From NCBI RefSeq assembly GCF_002933275.1, contig NZ_PSSX01000018.1, positions 16,392 to 80,391 of the forward strand: a stretch of 64,000 bases of DNA. Direction: 5' to 3'. The translations under genes were made by a program, and so were the position numbers. Positions 42,990-52,600 of this stretch are shown here, piece by piece (the first letter of the stretch is position 1; every line of letters starts with the position of its first letter). This DNA comes from Marinobacter maroccanus (GTDB lineage Bacteria; Pseudomonadota; Gammaproteobacteria; Pseudomonadales; Oleiphilaceae). The notes under the pieces were generated by a model. It was not told the DNA's origin. It saw only the letters and a list, made by a program, of their open reading frames with translations, and did no database searches.

Positions 42990-44293
42990 GGGGACCGAAC
43001 GGCCATCATCCTCTGCTCGATCTTATTCAGCAGCTTTACAATGCCCGGGAACTGGTTGTAGATGCGTATGAGCGCTCTGGCGTGGATCTGGACGACAAAG
43101 CGTTAAGTCAGATAGAACCCCTGATGAAAACTCACCTGCTGCGCAAGGAAGGGTCCTCGGGCATACGGCTGAATCAGAAACTGCAGAAGGTGTTTGATGC
43201 GGCGCTACGCAAAGATCGGATAGCGGCCATCAATACTGACCTCAATTCAGAACTGCAGGCAGCGGAACTGGCTATGCGTCAGCTCCAGGATGTGAAGTAT
43301 CAGGGCATGTTCGATGAAATGCTGGCTGCTCGGGACGAGGTAGAACAGCACCTGTTGTCCATTTACGACATTCTGGATGACAGCAGTACGACTATCTTCA
43401 ACCGGGTCACCAGCAGTTACGGGATTCGGAGCAATCCGGATATTCGGCGCCGTGAAAATGAACTTTACAGCCGGCAGCTTGCGAACCTGGTGGAAAGCTA
43501 CAACCAGATGCGTTCAAGCCTCAATGACGAGCCGTTCTCGCTGGATCCGGAGATAAGTGGGTTTATCGCTAACCTCGATATCCGGTGTATGGAAGTGGTG
43601 GATCGGATACGGCGGACTCAGAACACCATCCGGGACAACCTGTTCAAGGTGCGAGAGCTTGAGGCACGAGCTCGGAAGATCCGAGCGGTTGCCGATCATA
43701 TGCGGCACAATCCGGGATTCGAAGCCTTGAGGACACAGGATGCGCTGGATAAGCACCCGTATTTCAGGACCATCAATCCCTTGCCGGCGGTCGCCATACC
43801 CAACCTCAACGATGTCGGGGTAGAGGAAGCCTGCACTGAGCTGGTTGGACGGCTCAGCGAGACACTTAAGTACGAAGCCCCGAAGGTGACGCGAGAAGAT
43901 TCCACGCTGCGCGAGAAAACTCAGGCAGAGCATGTTGCCGAAGTGTCCCCGCTCGACAAGATGGTTAAACGGATGCTGGCACAGTGCATTGAGAACAACG
44001 CGCCTATTTCCGCACTTGAATTCTGGAACTCTGAAGGGCGAGACAACGAGATTGCCAATCTGGACGAAAGTGAATGGCTTTACGCAATTGCACTGTATAT
44101 GGATGGCGATCCGGTATTGCCCGGCGGCCAGGATACCTCTCATTTTGTAGGCCTCTACACCCATGCGACCTCCGCTCACCCACTGGCTGGTTCTTGTGAT
44201 CTAGTTGACCTGTATGTGTACCCGGTCGGCATTTCCCTTGAAGATGTGAAAAAGAAGGTGCACGAAACTCCAAGCCCTGAGGTTTTCTCATGA
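42986..44293 (+). CDS. JetA/MksF-like kleisin subunit
   Basis: The 435 aa product has an N-terminal winged-helix-like part (LLDLIQQLYNARELVVDAYE), a long helical middle with coiled-coil character (IAAINTDLNSELQAAELAMR; YSRQLANLVESYNQMRSSL), and a C-terminal domain. This is the kleisin layout of MukF/MksF/JetA, which closes the SMC ring. It overlaps the genes on both sides by 4 bp. Confidence 0.75.
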   Translation: MRGPNGHHPLLDLIQQLYNARELVVDAYERSGVDLDDKALSQIEPLMKTHLLRKEGSSGIRLNQKLQKVFDAALRKDRIAAINTDLNSELQAAELAMRQLQDVKYQGMFDEMLAARDEVEQHLLSIYDILDDSSTTIFNRVTSSYGIRSNPDIRRRENELYSRQLANLVESYNQMRSSLNDEPFSLDPEISGFIANLDIRCMEVVDRIRRTQNTIRDNLFKVRELEARARKIRAVADHMRHNPGFEALRTQDALDKHPYFRTINPLPAVAIPNLNDVGVEEACTELVGRLSETLKYEAPKVTREDSTLREKTQAEHVAEVSPLDKMVKRMLAQCIENNAPISALEFWNSEGRDNEIANLDESEWLYAIALYMDGDPVLPGGQDTSHFVGLYTHATSAHPLAGSCDLVDLYVYPVGISLEDVKKKVHETPSPEVFS

Positions 44294-45153
44294 AACCGAC
44301 ACGCCGTGAAATCAAACAGGCGCTGAAGGTTGCTCAATCCCCGGAAACGACATTCACGCGAAACAAGACACTGGAAAGCCTCGCGGCTCGAGGCCTGGGT
44401 TTCGTTAACGGTAAGGCTTATTCGATTTCCCGGCAGCAAAAGCTGGACTTGAAAGGCTGGCTCTCTCACCAGTCGATTGATTGGACCACTCCATGGTCCG
44501 CTTTTGAAGGTGACCGGTTGGAGACGGCCGAGGTCGCTACCGATGAGAAGCTGTCCGCGTCTACCGATAATCGGGAGCGGGTCCTAGTCAGTGCCATTGG
44601 GCCCACTGTGAGGGTAAACAGTACCACCCTCCCCGAGCTAGAGGGTTCTCATGTTTCACTGGTGACCGAATTCGTCCGCACCATCGAGTGCGACCACCTG
44701 CTGGTTGTGGAGAACCTGCCTGCCTTTAACTCCCTGTACCGGTTATTGCTCAATTTCCAGGGCCAAAGCGTTCTTGCCGTGTATAGAGGCGATCCGACAC
44801 GGCCTATGGGCCAGACATGGGCAAAACGTATGTCTGAGGAGATGGACATCCCCCTGGCAGCCTATATGGATTATGACCCTGCTGGACTTGTCATCGCGAT
44901 CGGGTCTGGTGCCCAGACCATTATCCTTCCCCGTGTATCGGATTTGGAAAATGTAAATGGTAGTCAAACCGATTTCACCAATCAGCACATTCAATGGGAA
45001 CAATTGCGCCGGATGGGGGTGCCAGGCCAACTTTCATTTCATTGCGATTACCTCGGAGCTCGCAAAAGAGGGTTTACGCAGGAGCGGATGCTGGCTCTAG
45101 GTATAGCTCACCAGTGGTTTCCTATCTCCCCGGGGACAGCGCATGGCAAATAA
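44290..45153 (+). CDS. JetD/MksG-like TOPRIM nuclease subunit
   Basis: The 287 aa product has a TOPRIM-type C-terminal domain. The conserved Glu is at 141 (LLVVENLPAFNSL) and the DxD at 194-196 (AAYMDYDPAGL). The N-terminal part (residues 1-110) is wHTH-like. In Wadjet, JetD cleaves the trapped plasmid DNA using this Toprim site. All catalytic residues look intact, so the system should be active. It overlaps the downstream WYL gene by 11 bp. Confidence 0.82.
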   Translation: MKPTRREIKQALKVAQSPETTFTRNKTLESLAARGLGFVNGKAYSISRQQKLDLKGWLSHQSIDWTTPWSAFEGDRLETAEVATDEKLSASTDNRERVLVSAIGPTVRVNSTTLPELEGSHVSLVTEFVRTIECDHLLVVENLPAFNSLYRLLLNFQGQSVLAVYRGDPTRPMGQTWAKRMSEEMDIPLAAYMDYDPAGLVIAIGSGAQTIILPRVSDLENVNGSQTDFTNQHIQWEQLRRMGVPGQLSFHCDYLGARKRGFTQERMLALGIAHQWFPISPGTAHGK

Positions 45154-46000
45154 AAGCGATTTCCGGGAGTTTTCAAGACAGGACCGGTACCGGGCAATGG
45201 AAGTACTTCTGAACTGGGAAGGGGGATGCAACGCCTCGCGGCTCGGGCGCTTGTTCAACGTCCGGCGTGAAAATGTCACCCGATACATTCAGGATTACCG
45301 GGAAACCTATCCGGGACAAATGTGGTACGACTCGGTCGGAAAGATCTTCAAACCGACTACTACGTTTACGCCGAAGTGCACTCGGGGCATCATCAGTGAG
45401 TATATCGACTTCGCCCGGCGGTTCCCTGCTGAGCACAGTGGATCTTTTAACGGAGGAAACTGGCTCGATTGCGGTCCACGGCCCCACATTGAGCCGGAAC
45501 CCAAAGTTTTCCGGACAATCGTTCAGGCGATCAAGGAATGCCAGGTCATCGCGGTCCGGTACCGTTCATGGAACCATCCGAGCGGCCGGGACCGAAAGGT
45601 ACACCCGCATGCCCTCGCCTATTCTGGCCTGAGATGGCATTGCCGGGCCTTTGATGAAGAAACTCAGAGCTACCGAGATTTCCATCTGGGAAGGTTCGAG
45701 TCGATTGCTTTGGTGGGTAAAGCCGGCGAAGCAATCATGGGAGAAGCTGATCACGACTGGCATCAACAGGTTGATTTACTCCTGATACCGAACCCGGAGC
45801 TTAGTGAACAAGAACAACAGCTCGTTCGCGCAGATTACAGTATGGACCGGGGTTGCTTGACCGTCAGATCGCGTCGCGCTATGGCGCAGTACGTTCTGAT
45901 GAGCTATCACGTCTCCCCCAATGGAGACATTCCAGAAAACCCACGGCAACGGCCCCTAGTGTGTTCCAACCTTGATATTGTTGCGAGTGTGTTGTTTTAG
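45143..46000 (+). CDS. WYL-domain transcriptional regulator (BrxR/CapW-like)
   Basis: The 285 aa product has an N-terminal winged HTH (RYRAMEVLLNWEGGCNASRL ... ENVTRYIQDY) and a WYL domain (IKECQVIAVRYRSWNHPSGR; HALAYSGLRWHCRAFDEE). A C-terminal WCX-like part follows. Proteins of this layout repress phage-defence operons and respond to nucleic-acid ligands. Here it is the last gene and overlaps jetD, rather than leading the operon. It is likely the operon's own regulator. Confidence 0.82.
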   Translation: MANKSDFREFSRQDRYRAMEVLLNWEGGCNASRLGRLFNVRRENVTRYIQDYRETYPGQMWYDSVGKIFKPTTTFTPKCTRGIISEYIDFARRFPAEHSGSFNGGNWLDCGPRPHIEPEPKVFRTIVQAIKECQVIAVRYRSWNHPSGRDRKVHPHALAYSGLRWHCRAFDEETQSYRDFHLGRFESIALVGKAGEAIMGEADHDWHQQVDLLLIPNPELSEQEQQLVRADYSMDRGCLTVRSRRAMAQYVLMSYHVSPNGDIPENPRQRPLVCSNLDIVASVLF

Positions 46001-46051
46001 TTAATACGCATGGTCTGACTTCAGCTTTCACCTATAACTCAGGGTGCTGCT

Positions 46052-49000
46052 TTATACGGTGTGCCATGTGCCAGTCGACGCCTCATACTCAGCAACACCC
46101 ACCGCCACTAGCGATTGCAGGCCCTCCTCAACTGACTTTATGGGTTTCCGTTTGAACAGCTCGGCCAGGCTTTCAGTGGTGTGAGAGCGCTCTGCTAAAG
46201 CCTCCCGGAGCACTCTAAGTTGGTCGGGAATGGCTTTCGGGAACGCCGCTTTGCTCTTGCTAGTGACGGCTTCCATTTTCGAGGCGGCTGCCTTCGGAGC
46301 TATATCTACTTCCGTCTGGATAGCATCTGGAGCCTGATACTCAGGACGCAGCCAGCGAACGACGCCTCGTGACTCTTCCTCGGCTCGCTGCTTGTTGAGG
46401 TCGACCAACCTAATCAGTAATTCTTCCTCAGCTTCCGCTTGGTCAGACCTCTTGTCAGTAAGTGGAGTTGTAGCACCTGGGCATCCTACTAACTTATCGG
46501 CTAAGTCTGACCAACCGTAGGCTTCAAATACAGCGCGGTCCAGGTCGTCGTGGAGTTCTTTGACAAGCTCAATCAACCCATTTTCATATATTTCTTTTTC
46601 TCTTGGTTTGTTGTGTATCGATTTGCCAGCGTTTACCAATTCGAGAACGTTATACATGTTGGTGAGTGTGAGGCCGGGATAAATCGCCTGTTGAGCTTTG
46701 CGGTGAGCGTCAATGCGATTGGCTAAGTCATTAATCCTCGCGAGCAAATCGGTTGTAGCGTTAGGAAAAGGAAAGTTTAGAAAGCATGGACCGTTCTGCC
46801 ATCTGGGCCGGCTCTCAAGAAGCCCTCCCTGCGCTAATGCCCAACAAACATGCAGGCGACTCGACAATACTCCGAGTGTCATTGCATCTTCCAGCGCAAC
46901 AACTGCTAAGGAGCCGTCAGCTATAGAGTCTCCAGCATCTAGAAAAACAAATATACGGTGTTTAGAAACTTCGCTGGTAGCGATGTATCGTTTTAATGAG
47001 GAAATCGCATGTCGCATATCACCTCTACCGCGACCAAACAGCCACCAATTTTCTTTAAAGAATTTGTCCTTACTCTGGCTACGAAATGGCCGAACATCCG
47101 AGAGAATCTTCTGGAACCCTTGTGGGAAATTTTTCCGAGCTGAGTCAGAATCCAGTCCAAAAAAATCTATGCAATATCGCGGTGATCGCCGTTTCGTCAA
47201 ATCACTACCCGCCACTAGCTGAGGAAGAAAACGCTGGCTTTCGGGAAAAGAGTTAAGCCATTCCTCACGCTGCTCCGGTGAGACTAGGAAACCATCTCCC
47301 ACAAGCTTGACCCCTTGAAACACCATGCCCGAGTTAGCGGTCAGCCCCTTAGCTTCCACCAGAGCGGCGCCCACGCCAAGGTCGGGGAATATTCTTCCTG
47401 ATGCTGAAGAAAACTGCACATGACGAGCGTCACTTCCCGCTGAAGCAGTTTCGGCTGTAACCTTTAATCGTACTCCGCTACCCTCACCAGAGGCCAAAAC
47501 TGTCATCGAAATGCGCACAGCGGCTCCGTCGTTGCCGTCCACCCAAGGGTGGTCAGGAATGGCCAAGCGAATATGTGTATTATTTTCGAGGTGTGGCGCG
47601 GTTACCCCACGATTTTTAGTTTGGCCAATGCTGTTAGTTGTAATGAACCCAAATTGCTTAATATCCCCATTAGCAACTAGCTCTGCAGCCTTGTGCCACC
47701 AGTACATAACGAAGTCACAAGCCGGGAGCTCGCTATAGACATTTCTCACAGCAGTCACATACCCATCACCTAGTGAATCCCGCATCCTTTTCTCACCAAT
47801 GAACGGCGGGTTACCAATTATGTAGTCAGCCTTTGGCCATTCTGCCTGGTGGGGGTTGTGGTACCGATAAACGTTAACCCGGCCGGTTTCGTCGGGGATC
47901 AGTTCACCGGTTGTTGGGCTCACCTTCATACTGATGCCATCCCAGATGGTCACTGGTTGTCCAGTTTCATCCAGCTCTGGTTCCCGGCTGTCGTATTCGA
48001 TCAGAGCATCCCGACACTCAATGTTTTTGAAGTCCTTCAGAATCGGCTCAGGTAGATCAAGGCGGTCGTTAAGCCGGTAATGCCATTGCAGATAGCCAAT
48101 CCACAACACAAGCTCAGCAATCTGCGCCGCCCTCGGATTTAGCTCCAACCCAAGGAATTGGTGGGGATCGACGGTCAGCCCCTCGCTCTCCAGAACACCC
48201 TGCCCTCGTGTGAGCTCGGAAATGAAGCCCAGAACCTCACCTTCGAGTCTTTTCATGTGCTCCAGGGCAACATAGAGAAAGTTGGCGCTGCCACAGGCAG
48301 GGTCTAGCACATGAGTTTGGCAAAGCTGATAATGGAAGGCCTGTACTTCCTGAAGCGCCTTAGCGTCTTTCCCCTGACGCAATAGTGTTTCCGCAGCTCC
48401 TCGAATGTCACCCCACTGCTCGCGAAGCGGCTCAATCAGGGTCGGCATTACCAGACGCTCAACATAAGCTCGCGGTGTGTAATGAGCGCCCAGCTTGTGG
48501 CGTTCTCGGGGATCCAGGGCTCGTTCAAGGAGCGTCCCAAAAATGGCTGGTTCAACAAAGCGCCAATCGGCTTTCGATGCGTCGATGAGTAGCTGGATCT
48601 GGCTGGCGTTCAGCGGAATGGGATCTATGTTCTTGAACAAACCACCGTTAAAGCGTTTTACGGTCTGCATCAAACGCTCGCTGTAACCGCCGGCATTCAT
48701 GGTATCCCATAGGGCTTTGACCGCCTGGGGGAACGCCTCCGGATTCCGGTCTTTAATGTCTACGAGCAAGCTCTGAAACGATTCTCGCGGAAGCAGCTCC
48801 ACGTCCTCTGCGAACATCGTGAACAGACATCGTTTAAGGAAGCTGGCCACCCTTTCAACGTCATACCCGCTGCGCTCCAGGGATCTTGCCAACTCTGCCA
48901 GTTTGGTACTGACCTCCCGAGTGACCTTGGCTGCGTGTTTGCTTGGGTCAAGCTTGTCGGGATCGAGCCAGAGCTGGCGAAGACGATGTTGGATCTCTGG

Positions 49001-49513
49001 CTTGTGCAGGTCATCCAGACGGATCTCAAAATGTCTGGGGTCTGGAAATGGCACATAGTTTCCGCCTGTCCGGGTGAATTCCGAATAGGTGTAGATGGCA
49101 TTTCCGACGTCGACAATAACGATGAATGGAGGACGGCCGTGCTCCACTTCCTCGAAGGGCAGCCCCCTGATGTACCGTTCCGCCTGGGCTACCGCAGCGT
49201 TGATGGCATTCTGGTGGCTGCGAGAGGCTAGTTGTTTGCCCGTCTGCTTCCCTTCCAAAACGAAGCAGTCTCGACGGTATAAATCGATGTATCGGCTTTC
49301 AGTGTTGCCATCGACTCGCGGAGAGGCGATAAACCGCTCAAAAACGTAGGAGTTCTGACTGGTGTCCCCCTCCCCCGGGTCTGGCAGTGGAAGATCCAGG
49401 AGCGTGCAAAGATCGCGCATGAACGATTGGAAGTTTGAGCGTTCACTCCCCGAGTTGCCTTTCCAGCGTTCGAGAAAACTGCTTACAGCGGAAGAGGTTG
49501 CGATCGCATCCAA
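46052..49513 (-). CDS. Type IIG-like fused restriction endonuclease/adenine methyltransferase
   Basis: The 1153 aa product starts with TTG (AAGGAG 8 nt upstream). The N-terminal nuclease shows Asp77 (SRYIDLYRRDCFVLEGKQ) and Glu87-x-Lys89, a PD-ExK site. A helical spacer follows. The N6-adenine methyltransferase has HYTPRAYVERLV, motif I VLDPACGSANFLY and motif IV IIGNPPFIG (NPPF). A target-recognition region ends the chain. One protein would thus cut and methylate. It resembles DrmMI/PglX-type methyltransferases in the HYTPRAYVERL stretch, but no DISARM or BREX partners are nearby. It is convergent with the Wadjet operon, extending the defence region. Confidence 0.85.
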   Translation of the reverse strand: MDAIATSSAVSSFLERWKGNSGSERSNFQSFMRDLCTLLDLPLPDPGEGDTSQNSYVFERFIASPRVDGNTESRYIDLYRRDCFVLEGKQTGKQLASRSHQNAINAAVAQAERYIRGLPFEEVEHGRPPFIVIVDVGNAIYTYSEFTRTGGNYVPFPDPRHFEIRLDDLHKPEIQHRLRQLWLDPDKLDPSKHAAKVTREVSTKLAELARSLERSGYDVERVASFLKRCLFTMFAEDVELLPRESFQSLLVDIKDRNPEAFPQAVKALWDTMNAGGYSERLMQTVKRFNGGLFKNIDPIPLNASQIQLLIDASKADWRFVEPAIFGTLLERALDPRERHKLGAHYTPRAYVERLVMPTLIEPLREQWGDIRGAAETLLRQGKDAKALQEVQAFHYQLCQTHVLDPACGSANFLYVALEHMKRLEGEVLGFISELTRGQGVLESEGLTVDPHQFLGLELNPRAAQIAELVLWIGYLQWHYRLNDRLDLPEPILKDFKNIECRDALIEYDSREPELDETGQPVTIWDGISMKVSPTTGELIPDETGRVNVYRYHNPHQAEWPKADYIIGNPPFIGEKRMRDSLGDGYVTAVRNVYSELPACDFVMYWWHKAAELVANGDIKQFGFITTNSIGQTKNRGVTAPHLENNTHIRLAIPDHPWVDGNDGAAVRISMTVLASGEGSGVRLKVTAETASAGSDARHVQFSSASGRIFPDLGVGAALVEAKGLTANSGMVFQGVKLVGDGFLVSPEQREEWLNSFPESQRFLPQLVAGSDLTKRRSPRYCIDFFGLDSDSARKNFPQGFQKILSDVRPFRSQSKDKFFKENWWLFGRGRGDMRHAISSLKRYIATSEVSKHRIFVFLDAGDSIADGSLAVVALEDAMTLGVLSSRLHVCWALAQGGLLESRPRWQNGPCFLNFPFPNATTDLLARINDLANRIDAHRKAQQAIYPGLTLTNMYNVLELVNAGKSIHNKPREKEIYENGLIELVKELHDDLDRAVFEAYGWSDLADKLVGCPGATTPLTDKRSDQAEAEEELLIRLVDLNKQRAEEESRGVVRWLRPEYQAPDAIQTEVDIAPKAAASKMEAVTSKSKAAFPKAIPDQLRVLREALAERSHTTESLAELFKRKPIKSVEEGLQSLVAVGVAEYEASTGTWHTV

Positions 49514-49695
49514 GCTTACTACTCCTTAAGACACAGGTTCAGAAGATATTACCCTTTCTGGGGAGGGTTACGCGAAGCGCTAGAGTCATTCCCACTCTCC
49601 AGCGTGTCAAACTTAATTTGAAATCGGGAACATTGATGAGAAACATTTGAATTTCAAGATGGGTCGGTTCACACCAATGTCATGAACCACTTCGG

Positions 49696-49980
49696 TCAGT
49701 CACGAGCGAACCAGCTGGGTACGGTGTCCCCTTGCTCGCGTAAGTTCTCGCAAATGAATCCAACGAATTCGCTCGCAGCCTCATGAGCAGTCATGTTATG
49801 TGGGATTCGCTCGGCAGCGTAAAAGGCGTCATCCATGTTAATGAGCGTGCCCGTCGCAGAGAATATGTGTCGGCGCTCTTTCGCACTACTTTCCAGACTG
49901 AGGTTAATTGCATTGTTAATCAGCGCCGTTTGCACTTCGGTAATGAACTGGAATTTTTTCCAGTTGAACTCGCCAGTCAT
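49696..49980 (-). CDS. Hypothetical protein
   Basis: The 94 aa product from ATG 49980 (AAGGA 9 nt upstream) reads MTGEFNWKKFQFITEVQTAL at the N-terminus, is soluble, and has no motif I recognise. It lies alone between the rep gene and the restriction gene on the same strand. The 182 bp after it, up to the restriction gene start, show no features. Confidence 0.5.
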   Translation of the reverse strand: MTGEFNWKKFQFITEVQTALINNAINLSLESSAKERRHIFSATGTLINMDDAFYAAERIPHNMTAHEAASEFVGFICENLREQGDTVPSWFARD

Positions 49981-50070
49981 TTCTATCAATCCTTAGTCTT
50001 CGCGGCACGGCCCTGGAACTGCGCTGATTAAGTCGGCCCTAATCATCCCTCTGGCCTTATTGCCCGATGT

Positions 50071-51270
50071 TCACTCGGTACTGGAGCCCTGGTATCTCTC
50101 GACTTGTTGATTAACCGAGTAGTTCAAAAATTCAGAGTAGCTGGAAAACTTCTCTCCCCTCTCCTTTTCTGCGGCAACCAAATTACGGAATTCTGCTGGA
50201 GTTGCGCAATCGTGAAACAGCGGATGCTCAGGCTTCGATTTTGTAGACTCGGTCTTTGGATCCTGGTCCTGAGCAATGGCGTCCAGAGGCAATTCCGGAT
50301 CCGCGTAATTTTCTTTTACTGCAGTGACGAACCACCCTGCAGGATTGCTCAAGGTTTGAGACCGATGGTGAGCTTTGGCCAGGGCCAGGTTCCTCACAAT
50401 CCGGTCCTCATCGAACTTAGAGAAGATTTCTCTGCAGGTTGCGTCGGTAACGCCAAGTGCTCTCAGATCCGAATAAAGAGGGTGATTAGGCAGATCTTCC
50501 AGAGTGTCGATGGTCTTCCACTCGAACTCTAGGGCAACCGTTTTACGGCCGTGCTTGATTTTCTTTACGTAGACCTTTTTGAACTCAGTGAACTGCTCGA
50601 TTTGGGCGATCGCCGGTTGAAGTACCTTCTGATTGAGATTGGCGAACCGCTCGTATGTCTCGTGGTTATAACCCATCAGCTTGGAAAAATTGTCCCAGCC
50701 GTTACGTGCCGCCAATTTGGGATCGAGGCCAACCACGCGGTTGCCGAACTTGCGATATTGCTGGAAGAGCTCGTAGAGTCGAATCGCGTAATTCGATTTC
50801 ATCTTAAGAATTCGACCAAGTTCATAAAGAGTGAAGCGACCCACCAGGCCAATAAGGAAGGGTTTGAGCTCCTCGCTGAACTTGATGCCGAATGTCCCTC
50901 GCTCGCAGTAGGCTTTGGAAACCCACTGGTACATGCGCCACTCGCCGGTATCGTCGTTCCGAATGGTGACTTGCTTACTCATAATTCCTTTGGAAATCCG
51001 GCGAAGATCCCGGTAAGCATTTTTCGGATTCAGTTCCAGATGCTCAACCAGGTCCTGAACCTGAAAAACCTGTTCATGGAACTGGGTCTGATCCTTGCGG
51101 ATCTGGGCCATGGCAACCAAAAGAAGTTTGTGCTCTTGGCTGGTCAGCTCGAATTGCGCCTCAACGAGGGCGTTAGCCTTCGCAACCCGAAGTTTTGGGG
51201 TGTTCTCGTTCAGCGGAATTAAATCCAGCTGGTGACTGGCTTCAGCTGCTTGACCCACGATGAACCCCAT
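50071..51270 (-). CDS. repA: Rep_3-family replication initiator
   Basis: The product is about 399 aa and starts near MGFIVGQ. The Rep_3 winged-helix pair is clear: NALVEAQFELTSQEHKLLLV, then GIMSKQVTIRNDDTGEWRMY, and YELGRILKMKSNYAIRLYEL. Rep_3 proteins bind iterons to start replication. A longer reading to 51465 exists, but its first 65 residues translate inverted iterons (NRHQVAF), so they are more likely leader. No strong ribosome site is seen; a GTG a little downstream (51258) is an alternative. The iteron origin lies immediately upstream. Confidence 0.87.
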   Translation of the reverse strand: MGFIVGQAAEASHQLDLIPLNENTPKLRVAKANALVEAQFELTSQEHKLLLVAMAQIRKDQTQFHEQVFQVQDLVEHLELNPKNAYRDLRRISKGIMSKQVTIRNDDTGEWRMYQWVSKAYCERGTFGIKFSEELKPFLIGLVGRFTLYELGRILKMKSNYAIRLYELFQQYRKFGNRVVGLDPKLAARNGWDNFSKLMGYNHETYERFANLNQKVLQPAIAQIEQFTEFKKVYVKKIKHGRKTVALEFEWKTIDTLEDLPNHPLYSDLRALGVTDATCREIFSKFDEDRIVRNLALAKAHHRSQTLSNPAGWFVTAVKENYADPELPLDAIAQDQDPKTESTKSKPEHPLFHDCATPAEFRNLVAAEKERGEKFSSYSEFLNYSVNQQVERYQGSSTE

Positions 51271-51337
51271 ATAGATAAAATGATGGCTTGAACAAATATC
51301 ACCCAACTGATTTAGCTTCAAGGGCTCAAGGCCAGAA

Positions 51338-51394
51338 GCAACCAAAGGAGGGTCAAAGGCAACCTGATGACGGTTAGAAGGCAACCAAATGAGG
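51338..51394 (-). promoter_or_regulatory. Inverted iteron copies in the repA leader (likely autoregulatory operator)
   Basis: GGCAACCTGATGACGG (51358-51373) is the exact reverse complement of the iteron CCGTCATCAGGTTGCC. GGCAACCAAATGAGG (51380) and GCAACCAAAGGAGGG (51338) are partial copies. Inverted iterons at the rep promoter are the usual way Rep_3 proteins repress themselves. Confidence 0.65.
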
Positions 51395-51482
51395 CTCTGA
51401 ATAGCCGATGAAGCAAAAGCTGGCTGATTTTTGCGCGACCTGAGCTGTGCCCAGGTGTCCATCACACCTATTTTCCACTTTT

Positions 51483-52063
51483 GACCGTCATCAGGTTGCC
51501 TTTTAAGGCATCAAAGTGCTTATCCGCGTTGAATGACTCAGGAAATTTTTATTGTGAAGCCTGAAATCACCGTCTTTGGGTTGCCCCAGCGTGTGATTTG
51601 ACCGTCATTGAGTTGCCGCTCACGGCTGAAGTCTTCCAGATACCGTCATCAGGTTGCCTTTAGAGCACTTATTCACTGGAGCAGTACGTTCGACCATCAT
51701 CTGGTTGCCTTTAAATCGACCGGTGGTGGGGATTTTCACCGTCATCAGGTTGCTTTAATGAATCCAGACCGTCATCAGGTTGCCGAATACTCCTCCGAAA
51801 GTCGCCGGCGCCGTCATTTGGCCACCCCGGATGAGGCTCTTTGAAGTTGCCTCTGAAGGCGCCCTACACTCCAAGCCGTCATTGAGTTGCCTTTTGCAGT
51901 CTGAGACTTCCAGGGGCGCACTGCCGGCGAGATTCCAGGCCTGACATCATTTGGTTGTGGATCCCCGTCATTGAGTTGCCTCCAAGCGTCAGGCAACGGA
52001 AAACTCCCCGTCTTTGGGTTGCCTCAGACCGTCTCCAAGATGCCGAGTCTTCATTCTGGTTGC
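51483..52063 (+). repeat. Iteron array of the Rep_3 replication origin
   Basis: Good 16 bp iterons, consensus CCGTCAT(C/T)(A/G)GGTTGCC, start at 51485, 51570, 51602, 51643, 51694, 51739, 51769, 51876, 51965 and 52008. More diverged copies lie near 51811, 51943 and 52048. All are on the plus strand with irregular spacing. An AT-rich stretch follows at about 52081-52155, a candidate melting region. The remaining 52156-52600 shows no clear gene. Confidence 0.88.
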
Positions 52064-52600
52064 CTTTTTCTTTCTAGGGCCATGTTTTTTGGTGATTTTT
52101 TTCTCATGAAACAAACATAACTTCATAAATTAGAAATAATACAAACATGGCCTTTGTCAGTTGCTCCTGGAAAGGAGGTTAACCCCAATCGGCAACCTGA
52201 ATGAAATCGCCAGCTACCCTCCCCTCGTGTGGCTTCCACAACACTGCAAACTAAGAAATCTCTCTACCGACATGCGGCCTACAGCTATCAGTTCCTTTGA
52301 CAGCCGCTTCAGCCCCCTCCTTATGTGAATTTGTAGCCGCCTTTTGAGCGCTAAAGCCCCGATCTTTGTCTACCAACGATCTGCGTGTCATTGCCAGCCA
52401 GATCGCGTTGCCAGGGCTTTCAAAGACAGTCTCTGCGCCCCTCTCCCATGCCTGGACACTTGGGTAGCGTGAGTTAACCACCAATCACGATCTGCCCATT
52501 TTATTTATTAATTAGTTTATTTGTTTGTTTGTTTATTGCTTTATTTCTTCTGAGTTTGACGCTATACTTCCCCCCTATATTCCACAGTCCCGAGGTGTCT

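Noticed and set aside
46052..49513. DISARM or BREX system
   Set aside because: The methylase resembles DrmMI/PglX in one stretch, but no drmA/B/C, brxC, pglZ or brxL-like gene is nearby, and a PD-ExK site is fused at the N-terminus.
50071..51465. repA starting at 51465
   Set aside because: The extra 65 residues are encoded by inverted iterons and lack Rep_3 similarity, so they are likely untranslated leader.
51483..52063. CRISPR array
   Set aside because: The repeats are 16 bp, diverged and unevenly spaced next to a Rep_3 gene. They are iterons.
52251..52484. Reading frame in the origin downstream region
   Set aside because: No ribosome site, no recognisable protein character, and it lies in the gene-free stretch after the iterons.
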